From assembly GCA_003524145.1 (NCBI GenBank), contig DODZ01000019.1, positions 11,071 through 20,097 on the forward strand: a stretch of DNA of 9,027 nucleotides. Reading direction: 5' to 3'. The position numbers and the translations under genes were made by a program. This document shows positions 1 through 5,810 of this stretch, in pieces. The DNA is from Candidatus Apopatosoma intestinale (lineage in GTDB: Bacteria; Bacillota; Clostridia; Oscillospirales; CAG-272). Below the pieces are notes generated by a model. The model was not told the origin of the DNA. It saw only the letters and a program-made list of their open reading frames with translations, and did not search any database. Position 1 is the first letter of the stretch. Every line of letters starts with the position of its first letter.

Positions 1-131
1 ACCTTCTCCCGCTGGAGAAGGCTGGCAAGATGCCCTCGTTTTCTAAAAATAAAAAGTCGTATTAGTACACTTGGCGATATTTTATCAATACAGTCTGCGC
101 TAATGCTTTTGATAAACCTTCTCCAGCGGGG
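1..131. repeat. Inverted-repeat pair flanking about 95 bp of non-coding DNA
   Basis: The window opens with a small perfect hairpin (CCTTCTCC at 2-9, GGAGAAGG at 14-21). The 14-mer CCCGCTGGAGAAGG at 8-21 recurs as its exact reverse complement at 117-130, so the two copies bracket about 95 bases. Inside lies another inverted pair, TTTATCAA at 81-88 and TTGATAAA at 109-116. There is no ORF of note. Palindromes of the CCTTCTCC/GGAGAAGG type look like the short dispersed repeats common between genes in gut Clostridia. That family assignment is from memory; the inverted arrangement is seen directly. Confidence 0.6.
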
Positions 132-185
132 AATTGACCGATTTGCGAAGCAAACGCGGTCGGCGTCGCCGAGACGGGAGTCAAT
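129..185. repeat. Solitary copy of the GGGAATTGAC / GGCGTCGCCGAGACG hairpin repeat
   Basis: GGGAATTGAC (129-138) is followed by an imperfect hairpin with a GAA loop (GACCG...ATTTGC against GCAAAC...CGGTC, 136-161) and then by GGCGTCGCCGAGACG (162-176). The copy ends near GTCAAT (180-185), the inverse of the ATTGAC at its start. The same modules in the same order form the 48-bp tandem array at 5823-5957, but there the hairpin stem has a different sequence. This is therefore a dispersed repeat with fixed flanks and a variable stem. No coding potential is credible here. Confidence 0.7.
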
Positions 186-208
186 GCTTTCCTCTTTTTG
201 TCCTTTTC

Positions 209-234
209 GTTCTTTTCGGACAAGCGAAAAGAAC
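209..234. repeat. 10-bp perfect hairpin in the non-coding upstream region
   Basis: GTTCTTTTCG (209-218) and CGAAAAGAAC (225-234) form a perfect 10-bp stem around a 6-base loop. It lies in the gene-free stretch before the carboxypeptidase gene. No T-run follows, so it is a poor intrinsic terminator. A weaker A/T-rich inverted pair lies just downstream, around 258-280. No gene or clear sigma-A promoter was found between 186 and 340. A TATAAG at 237-242 lacks a matching -35. Confidence 0.55.
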
Positions 235-295
235 ACTATAAGAAAAATCACTTCTCGCACTTTTCATCAACAAAAAGTACGACTAAGCAAAAGAA

Positions 296-337
296 AAATT
301 TATTCACCTTTCCCGCGCGGAAAAAGCGAATAAATTT
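296..337. repeat. Long hairpin, possible terminator of an upstream unit
   Basis: AAATTTATTC (296-305) pairs with GAATAAATTT (328-337), and an inner TTTCC/GGAAA helix at 309-323 extends the structure. It sits about 45 bases before the first gene. It could be a terminator for transcription entering from outside the window on either strand, because the stem ends are A/T-rich. The short TTT followed by CCCC makes it weak for rightward transcription. Confidence 0.45.
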
Positions 338-341
338 CCCC

Positions 342-379
342 GTTTCTCCATATTGCTAAGGAAAAAAGTATGGAGAAGC
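342..379 (+). promoter_or_regulatory. Hairpin sequestering the ribosome binding site of the carboxypeptidase gene
   Basis: GTTTCTCCATA (342-352) can pair with TATGGAGAAGC (369-379): 11 pairs including one G-T wobble, around a 16-base loop. The right arm contains GGAG (372-375), the only Shine-Dalgarno sequence for the start codon at 381. In the folded mRNA the binding site would be fully paired and the start codon would sit at the helix base. This suggests translational control, for example by heat, coupling or a trans-acting factor, but no ligand-binding motif is recognisable. The pairing is seen; the regulatory role is inferred. Confidence 0.5.
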
Positions 380-380
380 T

Positions 381-1475
381 ATGAAGAAAATTATATCGAT
401 ATTTCTCACTGCGCTCATGCTCATGACGGGCGGGACAGCCTGCCTCTCGGCGGTGCCCGACGATTCGGCAAAAAGCTGCCTGCTCATGACGCTCGACGGC
501 GAGATAATATATGCACACGATGAAAATGTCCGCCGCGGCATGGCAAGCACGACAAAGATAATGACTGCGCTCGTCGCGCTCGAAAACTGCCCTGCGGAGC
601 GGCTCGTTTCCGTTGCGCCTGCGGCAGTAAATGTGGAAGGCTCGTCCGTTTACCTCTATGCCGGCGAAAAGATAACGATGGAAAATCTGCTTTTTGCACT
701 GATGCTCCAGAGTGCAAACGATGCGGCGGCGGCTATCGCCATAGAAGTGGCGGGAAGCATTGAGGCTTTCGCCGATATGATGAACAGGCGCGCCGGGGAA
801 ATGGGGCTGCGCGATACGCATTTTGCAAATCCGCACGGGCTGGACGACAGCGAGCATTACACCACGGCAAAGGAGCTGGCGATAATCGCCGCCGAAGCGC
901 TGAAAAATCCGCGCTTTGCCGAAATAGTATCGACAGCAAAAAAATCCATTCCCCTGCATGACGGCACGGCGACGCGCCTGCTCGTAAATCACAACCGCCT
1001 GCTCCGCACATATGACGATGTTATCGGCGTAAAGACGGGCTTCACCAAAAAATGCGGCAGGACGCTCGTCTCTGCGGCACAGCGCGACGGAGTAACGCTC
1101 ATCTGCGTTACGCTCTGCGACGGAAGCGACTGGCATGATCACAGAGAGCTCCTCGACTACGGCTTTTCCCTCTACGAAAGCGAAAAGATAGCTTCGGCAG
1201 AGGAATTTCGCGTGGAAATTCCCGTTTGCGGCGGAGAAAAAGAAACCGTCTGCTGCGGTATTTCCGAGGATATCATTGCCACGCTGAAAAAAAGCCACGG
1301 CGAGATAAAAACCGCGATTAAAACGCCGCGTTTTCTCTATGCGGGCATATGCGAGGGAGAAAAGACAGGCGAGGTCGAATTTATCTGCGGCGGCAAGGTG
1401 ATAGCAAGAGCTGATATAGTCGCGCGGGAGAGTATCGCGAAAACCGCGGTAAAGAAAAGGAAATTCCTTTTCTGA
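381..1475 (+). CDS. D-alanyl-D-alanine carboxypeptidase (peptidase S11, PBP5/DacB/DacF-like)
   Basis: A 364-residue serine-type D,D-carboxypeptidase that removes the terminal D-Ala from peptidoglycan pentapeptides outside the membrane. All three penicillin-binding signatures are present: S-T-T-K at 56-59 (nucleophile S56, base K59), S-A-N at 111-113 and K-T-G at 218-220. Residues 1-24 form a signal peptide (KK, then a hydrophobic core); a Cys at 21 follows G-T-A but is a poor lipobox. Residues from about 265 to 345 fit the beta-rich PBP5 C-terminal domain. The usual amphipathic anchor helix is not obvious: the protein ends in a short basic tail (KKRKFLF), so membrane attachment is uncertain. 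The ATG at 381 follows GGAG with a 5-base gap. rluB begins 43 bases downstream, a neighbourhood resembling the dacB-rluB region of Firmicutes. Which Dac paralogue it is cannot be settled from sequence alone. Confidence 0.93.
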   Translation: MKKIISIFLTALMLMTGGTACLSAVPDDSAKSCLLMTLDGEIIYAHDENVRRGMASTTKIMTALVALENCPAERLVSVAPAAVNVEGSSVYLYAGEKITMENLLFALMLQSANDAAAAIAIEVAGSIEAFADMMNRRAGEMGLRDTHFANPHGLDDSEHYTTAKELAIIAAEALKNPRFAEIVSTAKKSIPLHDGTATRLLVNHNRLLRTYDDVIGVKTGFTKKCGRTLVSAAQRDGVTLICVTLCDGSDWHDHRELLDYGFSLYESEKIASAEEFRVEIPVCGGEKETVCCGISEDIIATLKKSHGEIKTAIKTPRFLYAGICEGEKTGEVEFICGGKVIARADIVARESIAKTAVKKRKFLF

Positions 1476-1518
1476 AGCCGGAAATATAAAGAAAAATACA
1501 CTATACAGAGGCAAAACA

Positions 1519-2250
1519 TTGGAAGAAATGAGACTGCAAAAATTCCTTTCGGCGCAAGGGATAATGTCCCGCCGCGCCGCCGAGGAGGAAATCGCCGCCG
1601 GCAGAGTAAAGGTCAACGGCGAGGTTGCCGATATCGGCACGAAAATAGATCCCGAGAGGGACAGGATAGAATACAGAGGAAAGGTTATCTTGGGCGGGGA
1701 TAAGCGAAAGGTTTATCTCATGCTCAATAAGCCGCGCGGATATCTCACCTCCATGAGTGATGACCGCGGCAGACCGTGCGTTTCCGAGCTTGTTTCGGAT
1801 GTCGGCGTGCGCGTTTATCCAATCGGCAGACTTGACCTTGAGAGCGAGGGGCTTCTGCTTTTCACAAACGACGGCGATTTTGCAAACAGGCTTATGCATC
1901 CGCGCTATCACAAGCCGAAAACATATCATGTAAAGCTCGCGGGCGAGATAGAGCCGGAAAAGGTGCAGCGCCTTTCCGAGCCGATGGATATCGACGGATA
2001 TATGACAAAACCCGCAGAGGTTTCTCTGATAACGAGGAAAAAGGAATATTCCGTCGTTGCGATAACTCTTTTTGAGGGTCGCAACAGACAGATACGCAAA
2101 ATGTGTGAAAAATTATCGCTTCATGTGCTTTCCCTGCGCAGGGTGAGCATAGGTGAGGTAAAGCTCGGCGACCTGCGCCCGGGCAAATGGCGTTATCTTA
2201 CAAAGTCACAGGTTCAGATGCTGAAAAGGGAGGCAAAATCGGATGTTTGA
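1519..2250 (+). CDS. rluB: RluB/RsuA-family rRNA pseudouridine synthase
   Basis: A 243-residue enzyme converting a specific uridine of ribosomal RNA to pseudouridine; the RluB type modifies 23S rRNA in the peptidyl-transferase region. Residues 4-50 form an S4 RNA-binding domain (RLQKFLSAQG, then a K-V-N-G turn at 31-34). The catalytic domain has LNKPRG at 69-74, the family signature GRLD at 103-106 with catalytic D106 followed by S-E-G-L-L-L, and EGRNRQIRKM at 186-195. I chose the TTG at 1519 because AGAGG (1507-1511) lies 7 bases before it; the next ATG (1528) would be 16 bases from that site. The gene lies 43 bases after the carboxypeptidase and overlaps the next gene by 8 bases, indicating one transcript and probable translational coupling. 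The RluB versus RsuA choice rests on size and gene order. Confidence 0.9.
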   Translation: MEEMRLQKFLSAQGIMSRRAAEEEIAAGRVKVNGEVADIGTKIDPERDRIEYRGKVILGGDKRKVYLMLNKPRGYLTSMSDDRGRPCVSELVSDVGVRVYPIGRLDLESEGLLLFTNDGDFANRLMHPRYHKPKTYHVKLAGEIEPEKVQRLSEPMDIDGYMTKPAEVSLITRKKEYSVVAITLFEGRNRQIRKMCEKLSLHVLSLRRVSIGEVKLGDLRPGKWRYLTKSQVQMLKREAKSDV

Positions 2251-2635
2251 GATAAAACCCATCGAGAGCAAGGAGCGGCAGAAGGCAATATGTGCGCAGT
2301 GCGGCGTACCTTATCGTGATGATTGCTTTGCCTACTCGGCAATAGAAGAGGACAGACTGCTCGGCATATGCCAGTTTAAAATAAAGGACGATATCGGCTA
2401 TATGTATGAATTGAAATGCCCCGAGGGAATCGACGATGAAGAGGTGCTTTTCATCATGGGGCGCGCGGCGCTGAATTTCATCGACCTTTGCGGCGCACAT
2501 GATGCGGAAAAATGTATCGATGACAAAATGGCAAGAAAAATAGGCTTTGTCGATAAAAACGGCAAGCTGAAAATGAACCTCCGCGGCGTTTTTGACGGGC
2601 ATCATCACGGCAAAAATGCGGAAAAAGAAAAGTGA
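2243..2635 (+). CDS. Small GNAT-like protein of unknown substrate
   Basis: A 130-residue protein, translationally coupled to rluB: its ATG lies inside the end of rluB (8-base overlap) and GGGAGG (2228-2233) precedes it by 9 bases. The layout resembles an N-acetyltransferase (GNAT) fold: a G-I-C-Q-F-K-I strand at 41-47, a Y-M-Y-E-L-K strand at 53-58, a helix at 66-83 (EEVLFIMGRAALNFIDLC), then K-I-G-F at 99-102 and a closing strand L-K-M-N-L at 109-113. The typical acetyl-CoA loop (Q/R-x-x-G-x-G/A) is not clear and the N-terminus is short, so it may be a degenerate or non-catalytic member. Five cysteines are present (17, 20, 28, 43, 59, with more at 83 and 91) without a clean metal motif, and the tail has H-H-H at 120-122. 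The substrate is unknown. Its position between rluB and prfB suggests a translation-linked role but does not prove one. Confidence 0.55.
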   Translation: MFEIKPIESKERQKAICAQCGVPYRDDCFAYSAIEEDRLLGICQFKIKDDIGYMYELKCPEGIDDEEVLFIMGRAALNFIDLCGAHDAEKCIDDKMARKIGFVDKNGKLKMNLRGVFDGHHHGKNAEKEK

Positions 2636-2712
2636 CGTGAGTCGGTTTTATAAAGAAAGCTTCATATTTAACATAAAAATCACAAAAAACATATTCGGAG
2701 GACATAAATATA

Positions 2713-3816
2713 ATGATAATACAGTTAGAAGAAGCGAAAAGCAAACTTCTCGCACTTGAGAGTGATGTAAAGGAGCTCGGCGATTCGCTGAAGATAGAAA
2801 GACTGCGCGAGCAGGCAAAAACACTCGAGGCACAGACACTTGCCGAGAATTTCTGGAATGATCAGGCAAACTCGGGCAAGGTGCTTCAGGAGCTGAAGCG
2901 CACAAAGGATAAGATAGAGGCATATGAAAAGCTTTGCGCCTCTGTTTCGGATGCACTCGTGCTCGCAGAAATGGGCATAGAGGAAAATGATGAGAGCGTT
3001 TGTGACGAGGTGCTTTCCGAGGTAAAGAAAATAGAAGCCGGCGAGGAAAAAATGCGCATAGATGCGCTCCTCTCGGGCGAATATGACAGAAACAATGCCA
3101 TTCTTTCCTTCCATCCCGGTGCGGGCGGCACAGAGGCGCAGGACTGGGCACTCATGCTCTACAGAATGTATACGCGCTATGGTGAGAAGCACGGCTTCAA
3201 TGTCAAGCTCATAGATTGGCTCGACGGAGAAGAAGCGGGCATCAAGAGCGCAACTATCCTCGTAGAGGGAACGAATGCTTACGGCTATCTCAAGAGTGAG
3301 CACGGAGTTCACAGACTTGTGCGCGTTTCGCCTTTTGATGCGTCAGGCAGACGTCATACATCCTTTGCCTCGGTGGAAGTAATGCCCGAGCTTGATGATG
3401 ATGTCAATATAGAACTCAAGGATGAGGATCTCGAAATAACCGCGCACCGTTCAAGCGGCGCGGGCGGTCAGCATATCAATAAGACCGACTCGGCAATAAG
3501 AATCGTTCATAAGCCGACAGGTATAGTTGTCGGTTGTCAGACCGAGCGCAGCCAGCTACAGAATAAGGAAACCGCGCTGAAAATGCTGAAAAGCAAGCTC
3601 GCCGAGATAAAACAGCGTGAAAATCTCGACAAGATAGAGGACATCAAGGGTGAAAAGACAAATATCGAATGGGGCGCACAGATTCGTTCATATGTATTCA
3701 TGCCGTATACGCTTGTCAAGGATAACAGAACAGGCTATGAGGACGGTAATATCCTCGCCGTAATGGATGGCGAAATAGACGGTTTTATCAATGCTTATCT
3801 TAAGAGCAAGGTATAA
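2713..3816 (+). CDS. prfB: Peptide chain release factor 2 (RF2), single-frame gene
   Basis: Class I release factor, 367 residues, recognising UGA/UAA in the ribosomal A site and triggering hydrolysis of the finished peptide. S-P-F at 206-208 is the RF2 stop-codon recognition tripeptide (RF1 has P-x-T). G-G-Q at 251-253, within SSGAGGQHINKTDSA, is the catalytic loop reaching the peptidyl-transferase centre. Residues 1-110 are the helical N-terminal domain with heptad-like leucines. Length is normal for the family. Most prfB genes need a programmed +1 frameshift at an internal CTTTGA near codon 25; here that position (about 2782-2793) reads through as G-D-S-L-K in one frame, so frameshift autoregulation is absent. 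GGAGGA (2697-2702) precedes the ATG by 10 bases. The 77-base gap before it shows no convincing promoter. Confidence 0.97.
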   Translation: MIIQLEEAKSKLLALESDVKELGDSLKIERLREQAKTLEAQTLAENFWNDQANSGKVLQELKRTKDKIEAYEKLCASVSDALVLAEMGIEENDESVCDEVLSEVKKIEAGEEKMRIDALLSGEYDRNNAILSFHPGAGGTEAQDWALMLYRMYTRYGEKHGFNVKLIDWLDGEEAGIKSATILVEGTNAYGYLKSEHGVHRLVRVSPFDASGRRHTSFASVEVMPELDDDVNIELKDEDLEITAHRSSGAGGQHINKTDSAIRIVHKPTGIVVGCQTERSQLQNKETALKMLKSKLAEIKQRENLDKIEDIKGEKTNIEWGAQIRSYVFMPYTLVKDNRTGYEDGNILAVMDGEIDGFINAYLKSKV

Positions 3817-3851
3817 AAAACAAAAAATATTATATAAGGAGGACATGAAAA

Positions 3852-4178
3852 ATGTTCAAGAAAACCAAACTTTATGTAGGCGTTGCTCTCATAGTAAACG
3901 CGGTCACCTCACTCATCACATTCATCATTCTTCTCTTCAAGAAGAAAAGCTCCGCAGGTGCTTTTCTTGCGGTTTCCGCTATGAGCGGCGCGGCAGGTGC
4001 TTATCTGCTCTATGACTGCAAGGATGATATCAACTTCTGCGATTGCGATTTCAATTTTGATGATGACCTTGATGACTGCGACGGCGAATGTGACGATTGC
4101 GATTGCGACGATTGCGAAGCAAAGGATGACGACATGAATCTCGAAGGCGACCTCTTCTCTCGTGAGGATGAGGAATAA
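3852..4178 (+). CDS. Small membrane protein with Asp/Cys-rich tail, function unknown
   Basis: A 108-residue protein I do not recognise. A short basic N-terminus (KKTK) leads to two predicted membrane segments, about residues 8-29 and 36-54, separated by K-K-K at 30-32. The rest is soluble and extremely acidic: residues 55-94 contain 19 Asp and 8 Cys (56, 63, 65, 76, 80, 83, 85, 88), many in D-C-D or C-D-D-C patterns. By the positive-inside rule both N-terminus and loop look basic, so tail topology is ambiguous. The tail could bind divalent metals or form disulfides, but it matches no standard zinc or iron-sulfur spacing known to me. AAGGAGGA (3836-3843) lies 8 bases before this ATG, ruling out the out-of-frame ATG at 3845. 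It starts 35 bases after prfB and is followed by a terminator, so it is the last gene of the run. Confidence 0.75.
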   Translation: MFKKTKLYVGVALIVNAVTSLITFIILLFKKKSSAGAFLAVSAMSGAAGAYLLYDCKDDINFCDCDFNFDDDLDDCDGECDDCDCDDCEAKDDDMNLEGDLFSREDEE

Positions 4179-4205
4179 TCTCGGTCGGGATGAAAAAAGG
4201 CAAGA

Positions 4206-4244
4206 CTTGGCGTACCGGCGATAAAGCAGGTGCGCCAAGCTTTT
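4206..4244 (+). terminator. Rho-independent terminator of the five-gene run
   Basis: CTTGGCGTACC (4206-4216) pairs with GGTGCGCCAAG (4229-4239): 11 base pairs with one wobble and a 12-base loop, followed by C and TTTT (4241-4244). It lies 28 bases beyond the stop codon of the Asp/Cys-rich protein gene and before the promoter of the XRE gene, separating the two transcription units. Confidence 0.85.
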
Positions 4245-4290
4245 ATGTCCGACTCAATTTTTGGTTTATAACCTCTCAATTATTAAGAAG

Positions 4291-4319
4291 TGGACAAATC
4301 GTCAAAAACTTGGTATAAT
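4291..4319 (+). promoter_or_regulatory. Sigma-A promoter of the XRE regulator gene
   Basis: TGGACA (4291-4296) as -35, a 17-base spacer and TATAAT (4314-4319) as -10, preceded by an extended -10 TG at 4311-4312. Transcription should start near 4326. A 6-bp palindrome ACCGGT (4330-4335) follows directly and could be part of an operator for autoregulation, although six bases alone is weak. The promoter shows that a GTG at 4290, which would extend the ORF upstream, is not the start. Confidence 0.85.
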
Positions 4320-4364
4320 ATAATCACAGACCGGTCAAGTAACAAAATCAGGAGAATTGTTTAT

Positions 4365-5408
4365 ATGACATTTGGACAAAAGATAAAATCACTTCGACGA
4401 GAAGCAAATATGACACAAGAAAATCTTGCAGAACTTCTTTCTATTTCTCCGCAGGCAATCAGCCGTTGGGAAACAGATGTTGCTATGCCCGACATTTCTT
4501 TATTGCCGCCGCTTGCCAATTTATTTAATGTAACCACCGATTATCTGCTTGGAATGGAAACCTACCAAAAGGATTTGAGAAAAGCGGAGTTTGACGAAGC
4601 ATTCCACAAATATTGGCAACACGACGACAAAGAAAAGAATTATCAAATCGCCCTGCATGCGGTTGCTGAATATCCGGGAAATATGGAGTATGTGGAATGG
4701 CTGGCATCGGCAGAGTATTATGTTGCTATGCCGACCTTGGATAATAGTGAATATACGCGTTTGCTTGAAAGTTCAGCAAAACATTATAAATTGGTTTTGG
4801 ATAACACCAAGGATTCAAAATTATATTCCAAAGCGTTGTACGGAATCGTTCTTGCACTTAGCTGTAATCAAAAAAAGGACGAAGCCAAACAATACGCTAT
4901 GTTAGAAGAGGATGAGGAGAAAAGAGATGAGCTGCTTTGTTGGTGCTTAGAGGGTGAAGAAAGGAAAAAGCATTGTCAGCACCTTACAAATACAAAATTA
5001 AATAGCTTTCTCTTCCAACTAAAATTCGGTCAAAACTCAATTGACGTGTATGATGCCGTTGAAAAAATACTGAATATTATGTTTCCGGACGGTAATTTTC
5101 AGTATTATCACAATACTCTGCAATATAATTCTATCAGCAAAGCCTTTTGCTTCTGCAAAACACAGCAATATGACCGTGTATTGGAAGAATTGAAAAAAGC
5201 AAGGTACCATGCGGAAGAAATGACAAAAATAAATCACCAAAAGACAATAAAGTTCACTTCTCCGCTATTTTCACTTATTGAAGAAGAGCATCCCGTTACA
5301 GATTCCGATATAACCGATATTGATGATTTCATTCGGTGTTTGAATAACAACCGTTGCTTTGATCCTATCAGGGAAACAGAGGATTTTAAAGCTTTGATGA
5401 CATTATAA
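4365..5408 (+). CDS. XRE-family transcriptional regulator with helical C-terminal domain
   Basis: A 347-residue DNA-binding regulator. Residues 1-63 are a Cro/C1-type helix-turn-helix: F-G-Q-K-I-K-S-L-R at 3-11, T-Q-E-N-L-A-E-L-L at 17-25, recognition helix around PQAISRWETD at 29-38, and closing helix ISLLPPLANLF. The remaining 280 residues are alpha-helical, with short Tyr/Leu-rich repeats resembling degenerate TPR units, as in Firmicutes HTH proteins that sense peptides or partner proteins. Six of its nine Cys lie in pairs or near-pairs (C192/C194, C262/C264, C325/C331). The ATG at 4365 is chosen because GGAGA (4351-4355) lies 9 bases upstream and the promoter lies inside the upstream extension. 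The gene is visibly more AT-rich, with different codon use, than the GC-rich genes on both sides, hinting at acquisition. The target and inducer are unknown; no partner gene lies next to it. Confidence 0.88.
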   Translation: MTFGQKIKSLRREANMTQENLAELLSISPQAISRWETDVAMPDISLLPPLANLFNVTTDYLLGMETYQKDLRKAEFDEAFHKYWQHDDKEKNYQIALHAVAEYPGNMEYVEWLASAEYYVAMPTLDNSEYTRLLESSAKHYKLVLDNTKDSKLYSKALYGIVLALSCNQKKDEAKQYAMLEEDEEKRDELLCWCLEGEERKKHCQHLTNTKLNSFLFQLKFGQNSIDVYDAVEKILNIMFPDGNFQYYHNTLQYNSISKAFCFCKTQQYDRVLEELKKARYHAEEMTKINHQKTIKFTSPLFSLIEEEHPVTDSDITDIDDFIRCLNNNRCFDPIRETEDFKALMTL

Positions 5409-5434
5409 CCCAATTTCTGCTCGCGCGGGGCTTC

Positions 5435-5454
5435 GCTTTTGTGTCCACAAAAGC
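5435..5454. repeat. Perfect 9-bp hairpin after the XRE gene
   Basis: GCTTTTGTG (5435-5443) and CACAAAAGC (5446-5454) form an almost gapless palindrome with a 2-base centre, 26 bases after the XRE stop codon. No T-run follows, so it is at best a weak terminator. A hairpin this close to a stop codon can also protect the mRNA 3' end. Confidence 0.5.
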
Positions 5455-5477
5455 AGTGCTTGTCAGGAAAAACAGAC

Positions 5478-5523
5478 AGCCTTTCAGAGCGCACAAACCA
5501 AAGGCTCCCTTGTGTAAAGGGAG
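5478..5523. repeat. Overlapping inverted repeats, clostridial dispersed-repeat type
   Basis: CTCCCTT (5505-5511) pairs with AAGGGAG (5517-5523) around GTGTA. AGCCTTT (5478-5484) can instead pair with AAAGGCT (5500-5506). The two helices share bases, so they are mutually exclusive. The AAAGGCTCCCTTGTG...AAGGGAG core looks like a dispersed intergenic repeat frequent in Ruminococcaceae-like genomes; that recognition is from memory and was not checked by a search. Confidence 0.5.
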
Positions 5524-5542
5524 GCTCATTACCGCCCGACAG

Positions 5543-5590
5543 TACACCTAAAAGGTGTAACACACTATACCTTGCAGGGCAAGGCGTGTG
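5543..5590. other. Two adjacent hairpins, structured RNA candidate
   Basis: TACACC (5543-5548) pairs with GGTGTA (5554-5559) around TAAAA. Directly after, CACAC (5561-5565) with GTGTG (5586-5590) encloses a second helix, CCTTGC (5570-5575) with GCAAGG (5579-5584). Together they stand four bases upstream of the next hairpin/terminator. The compact series resembles a structured leader, but it matches no riboswitch consensus I know. Confidence 0.45.
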
Positions 5591-5593
5591 AAA

Positions 5594-5631
5594 AGGAGTA
5601 CGAACAAATGCCCGTACTCCTATTGTTTTTT
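5594..5631 (+). terminator. Intrinsic terminator-like hairpin that also buries a ribosome binding site
   Basis: AGGAGTACG (5594-5602) pairs perfectly with CGTACTCCT (5613-5621) around a 10-base loop, followed by ATTG and six T (5626-5631). It is the first good terminator after the XRE gene. Its left arm contains AAGGAG (5593-5598) and its loop holds an ATG (5608) that opens a 47-codon frame, so the same helix could switch off translation. Confidence 0.65.
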
Positions 5632-5751
5632 CGGCAGGTAAAACCTGCTTTATGGAAGGCACCCCTTGTCCTGCCTTTTTTCGTTGACTTGGGAAAATTT
5701 TTGCTTTTCATTGAAATTTTTGCCCACATTAAAGTTTTTGCGCACCGTTAA
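5608..5751 (+). CDS. Possible 47-residue hydrophobic leader peptide
   Basis: An ATG at 5608, 9 bases after AAGGAG (5593-5598), opens 47 codons rich in Leu, Phe and Val (MPVLLLFFRQ..., ending in FAHR) and stops with TAA at 5749-5751. The peptide would be basic and hydrophobic. Reasons for doubt: the frame runs through two terminator-like hairpins whose T-runs supply the Phe-Phe codons, and through a short periodic repeat at 5693-5765, so the codons may be accidental. Reasons for interest: a good ribosome binding site, and its start codon in a hairpin loop with the binding site in the stem, an attenuator-like arrangement. No regulated gene lies close downstream. Confidence 0.25.
   Translation: MPVLLLFFRQVKPALWKAPLVLPFFVDLGKFLLFIEIFAHIKVFAHR
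5633..5681 (+). terminator. Second terminator with competing helices
   Basis: GGCAGG (5633-5638) can pair with CCTGCC (5670-5675), directly before six T (5676-5681). Alternatively GCAGG (5634-5638) pairs locally with CCTGC (5644-5648), and AAGGC (5656-5660) with GCCTT (5673-5677). The options exclude each other, the hallmark of an attenuator, although simple tandem terminators would look much the same. Confidence 0.5.
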
Positions 5752-5765
5752 AGTTTTCGCCCGCC
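5693..5765. repeat. Short degenerate repeat with 18-19 bp period
   Basis: Four imperfect copies of a TTAAAGTTTTTGC-like unit: GAAAATTTTTGC (5693-5704), TTGAAATTTTTGCCC (5711-5725), TTAAAGTTTTTGCGC (5729-5743) and TTAAAGTTTTCGCCC (5748-5762). The shared G of the GC step recurs at 5703, 5722, 5740 and 5759, i.e. steps of 19, 18 and 19. CTAAAGTTTAG at 5770-5780 may be a decayed fifth copy. Confidence 0.6.
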
Positions 5766-5782
5766 TCTACTAAAGTTTAGGT

Positions 5783-5802
5783 CAAGCCTTTGGGGAGGCT
5801 TG
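5783..5802. repeat. 7-bp hairpin
   Basis: CAAGCCT (5783-5789) pairs with AGGCTTG (5796-5802) around TTGGGG. It sits between the 18-19 bp periodic repeat and the 48-bp tandem array and has no T-run. Confidence 0.5.
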
Positions 5803-5810
5803 CGCGAGCC

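Noticed and set aside
103..333. 76-codon plus-strand frame in the first non-coding stretch
   Set aside because: It is a translation of the repeats and hairpins at 117-337, has no ribosome binding site and resembles no protein.
300..1640. 446-codon open frame on the minus strand opposite the carboxypeptidase gene
   Set aside because: It lies opposite a gene with a complete set of catalytic motifs, has no ribosome binding site, reads as low-quality Arg/Cys-rich protein, and continues through the hairpin at 296-337. It reflects codon bias of the real gene.
2725..3312. 195-codon minus-strand frame opposite prfB
   Set aside because: Antisense shadow of an unmistakable RF2 gene; no start signals.
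3791..4015. 74-codon plus-strand frame overlapping prfB and the Asp/Cys-rich gene
   Set aside because: Out of frame with both; the strong AAGGAGGA at 3836-3843 is correctly spaced only for the ATG at 3852.
4290..4364. Upstream GTG start adding 25 residues to the XRE protein
   Set aside because: The extension covers the -35 and -10 of the gene's own promoter and has no ribosome binding site; the ATG at 4365 has GGAGA at 9 bases and begins at the normal N-terminus of the HTH.
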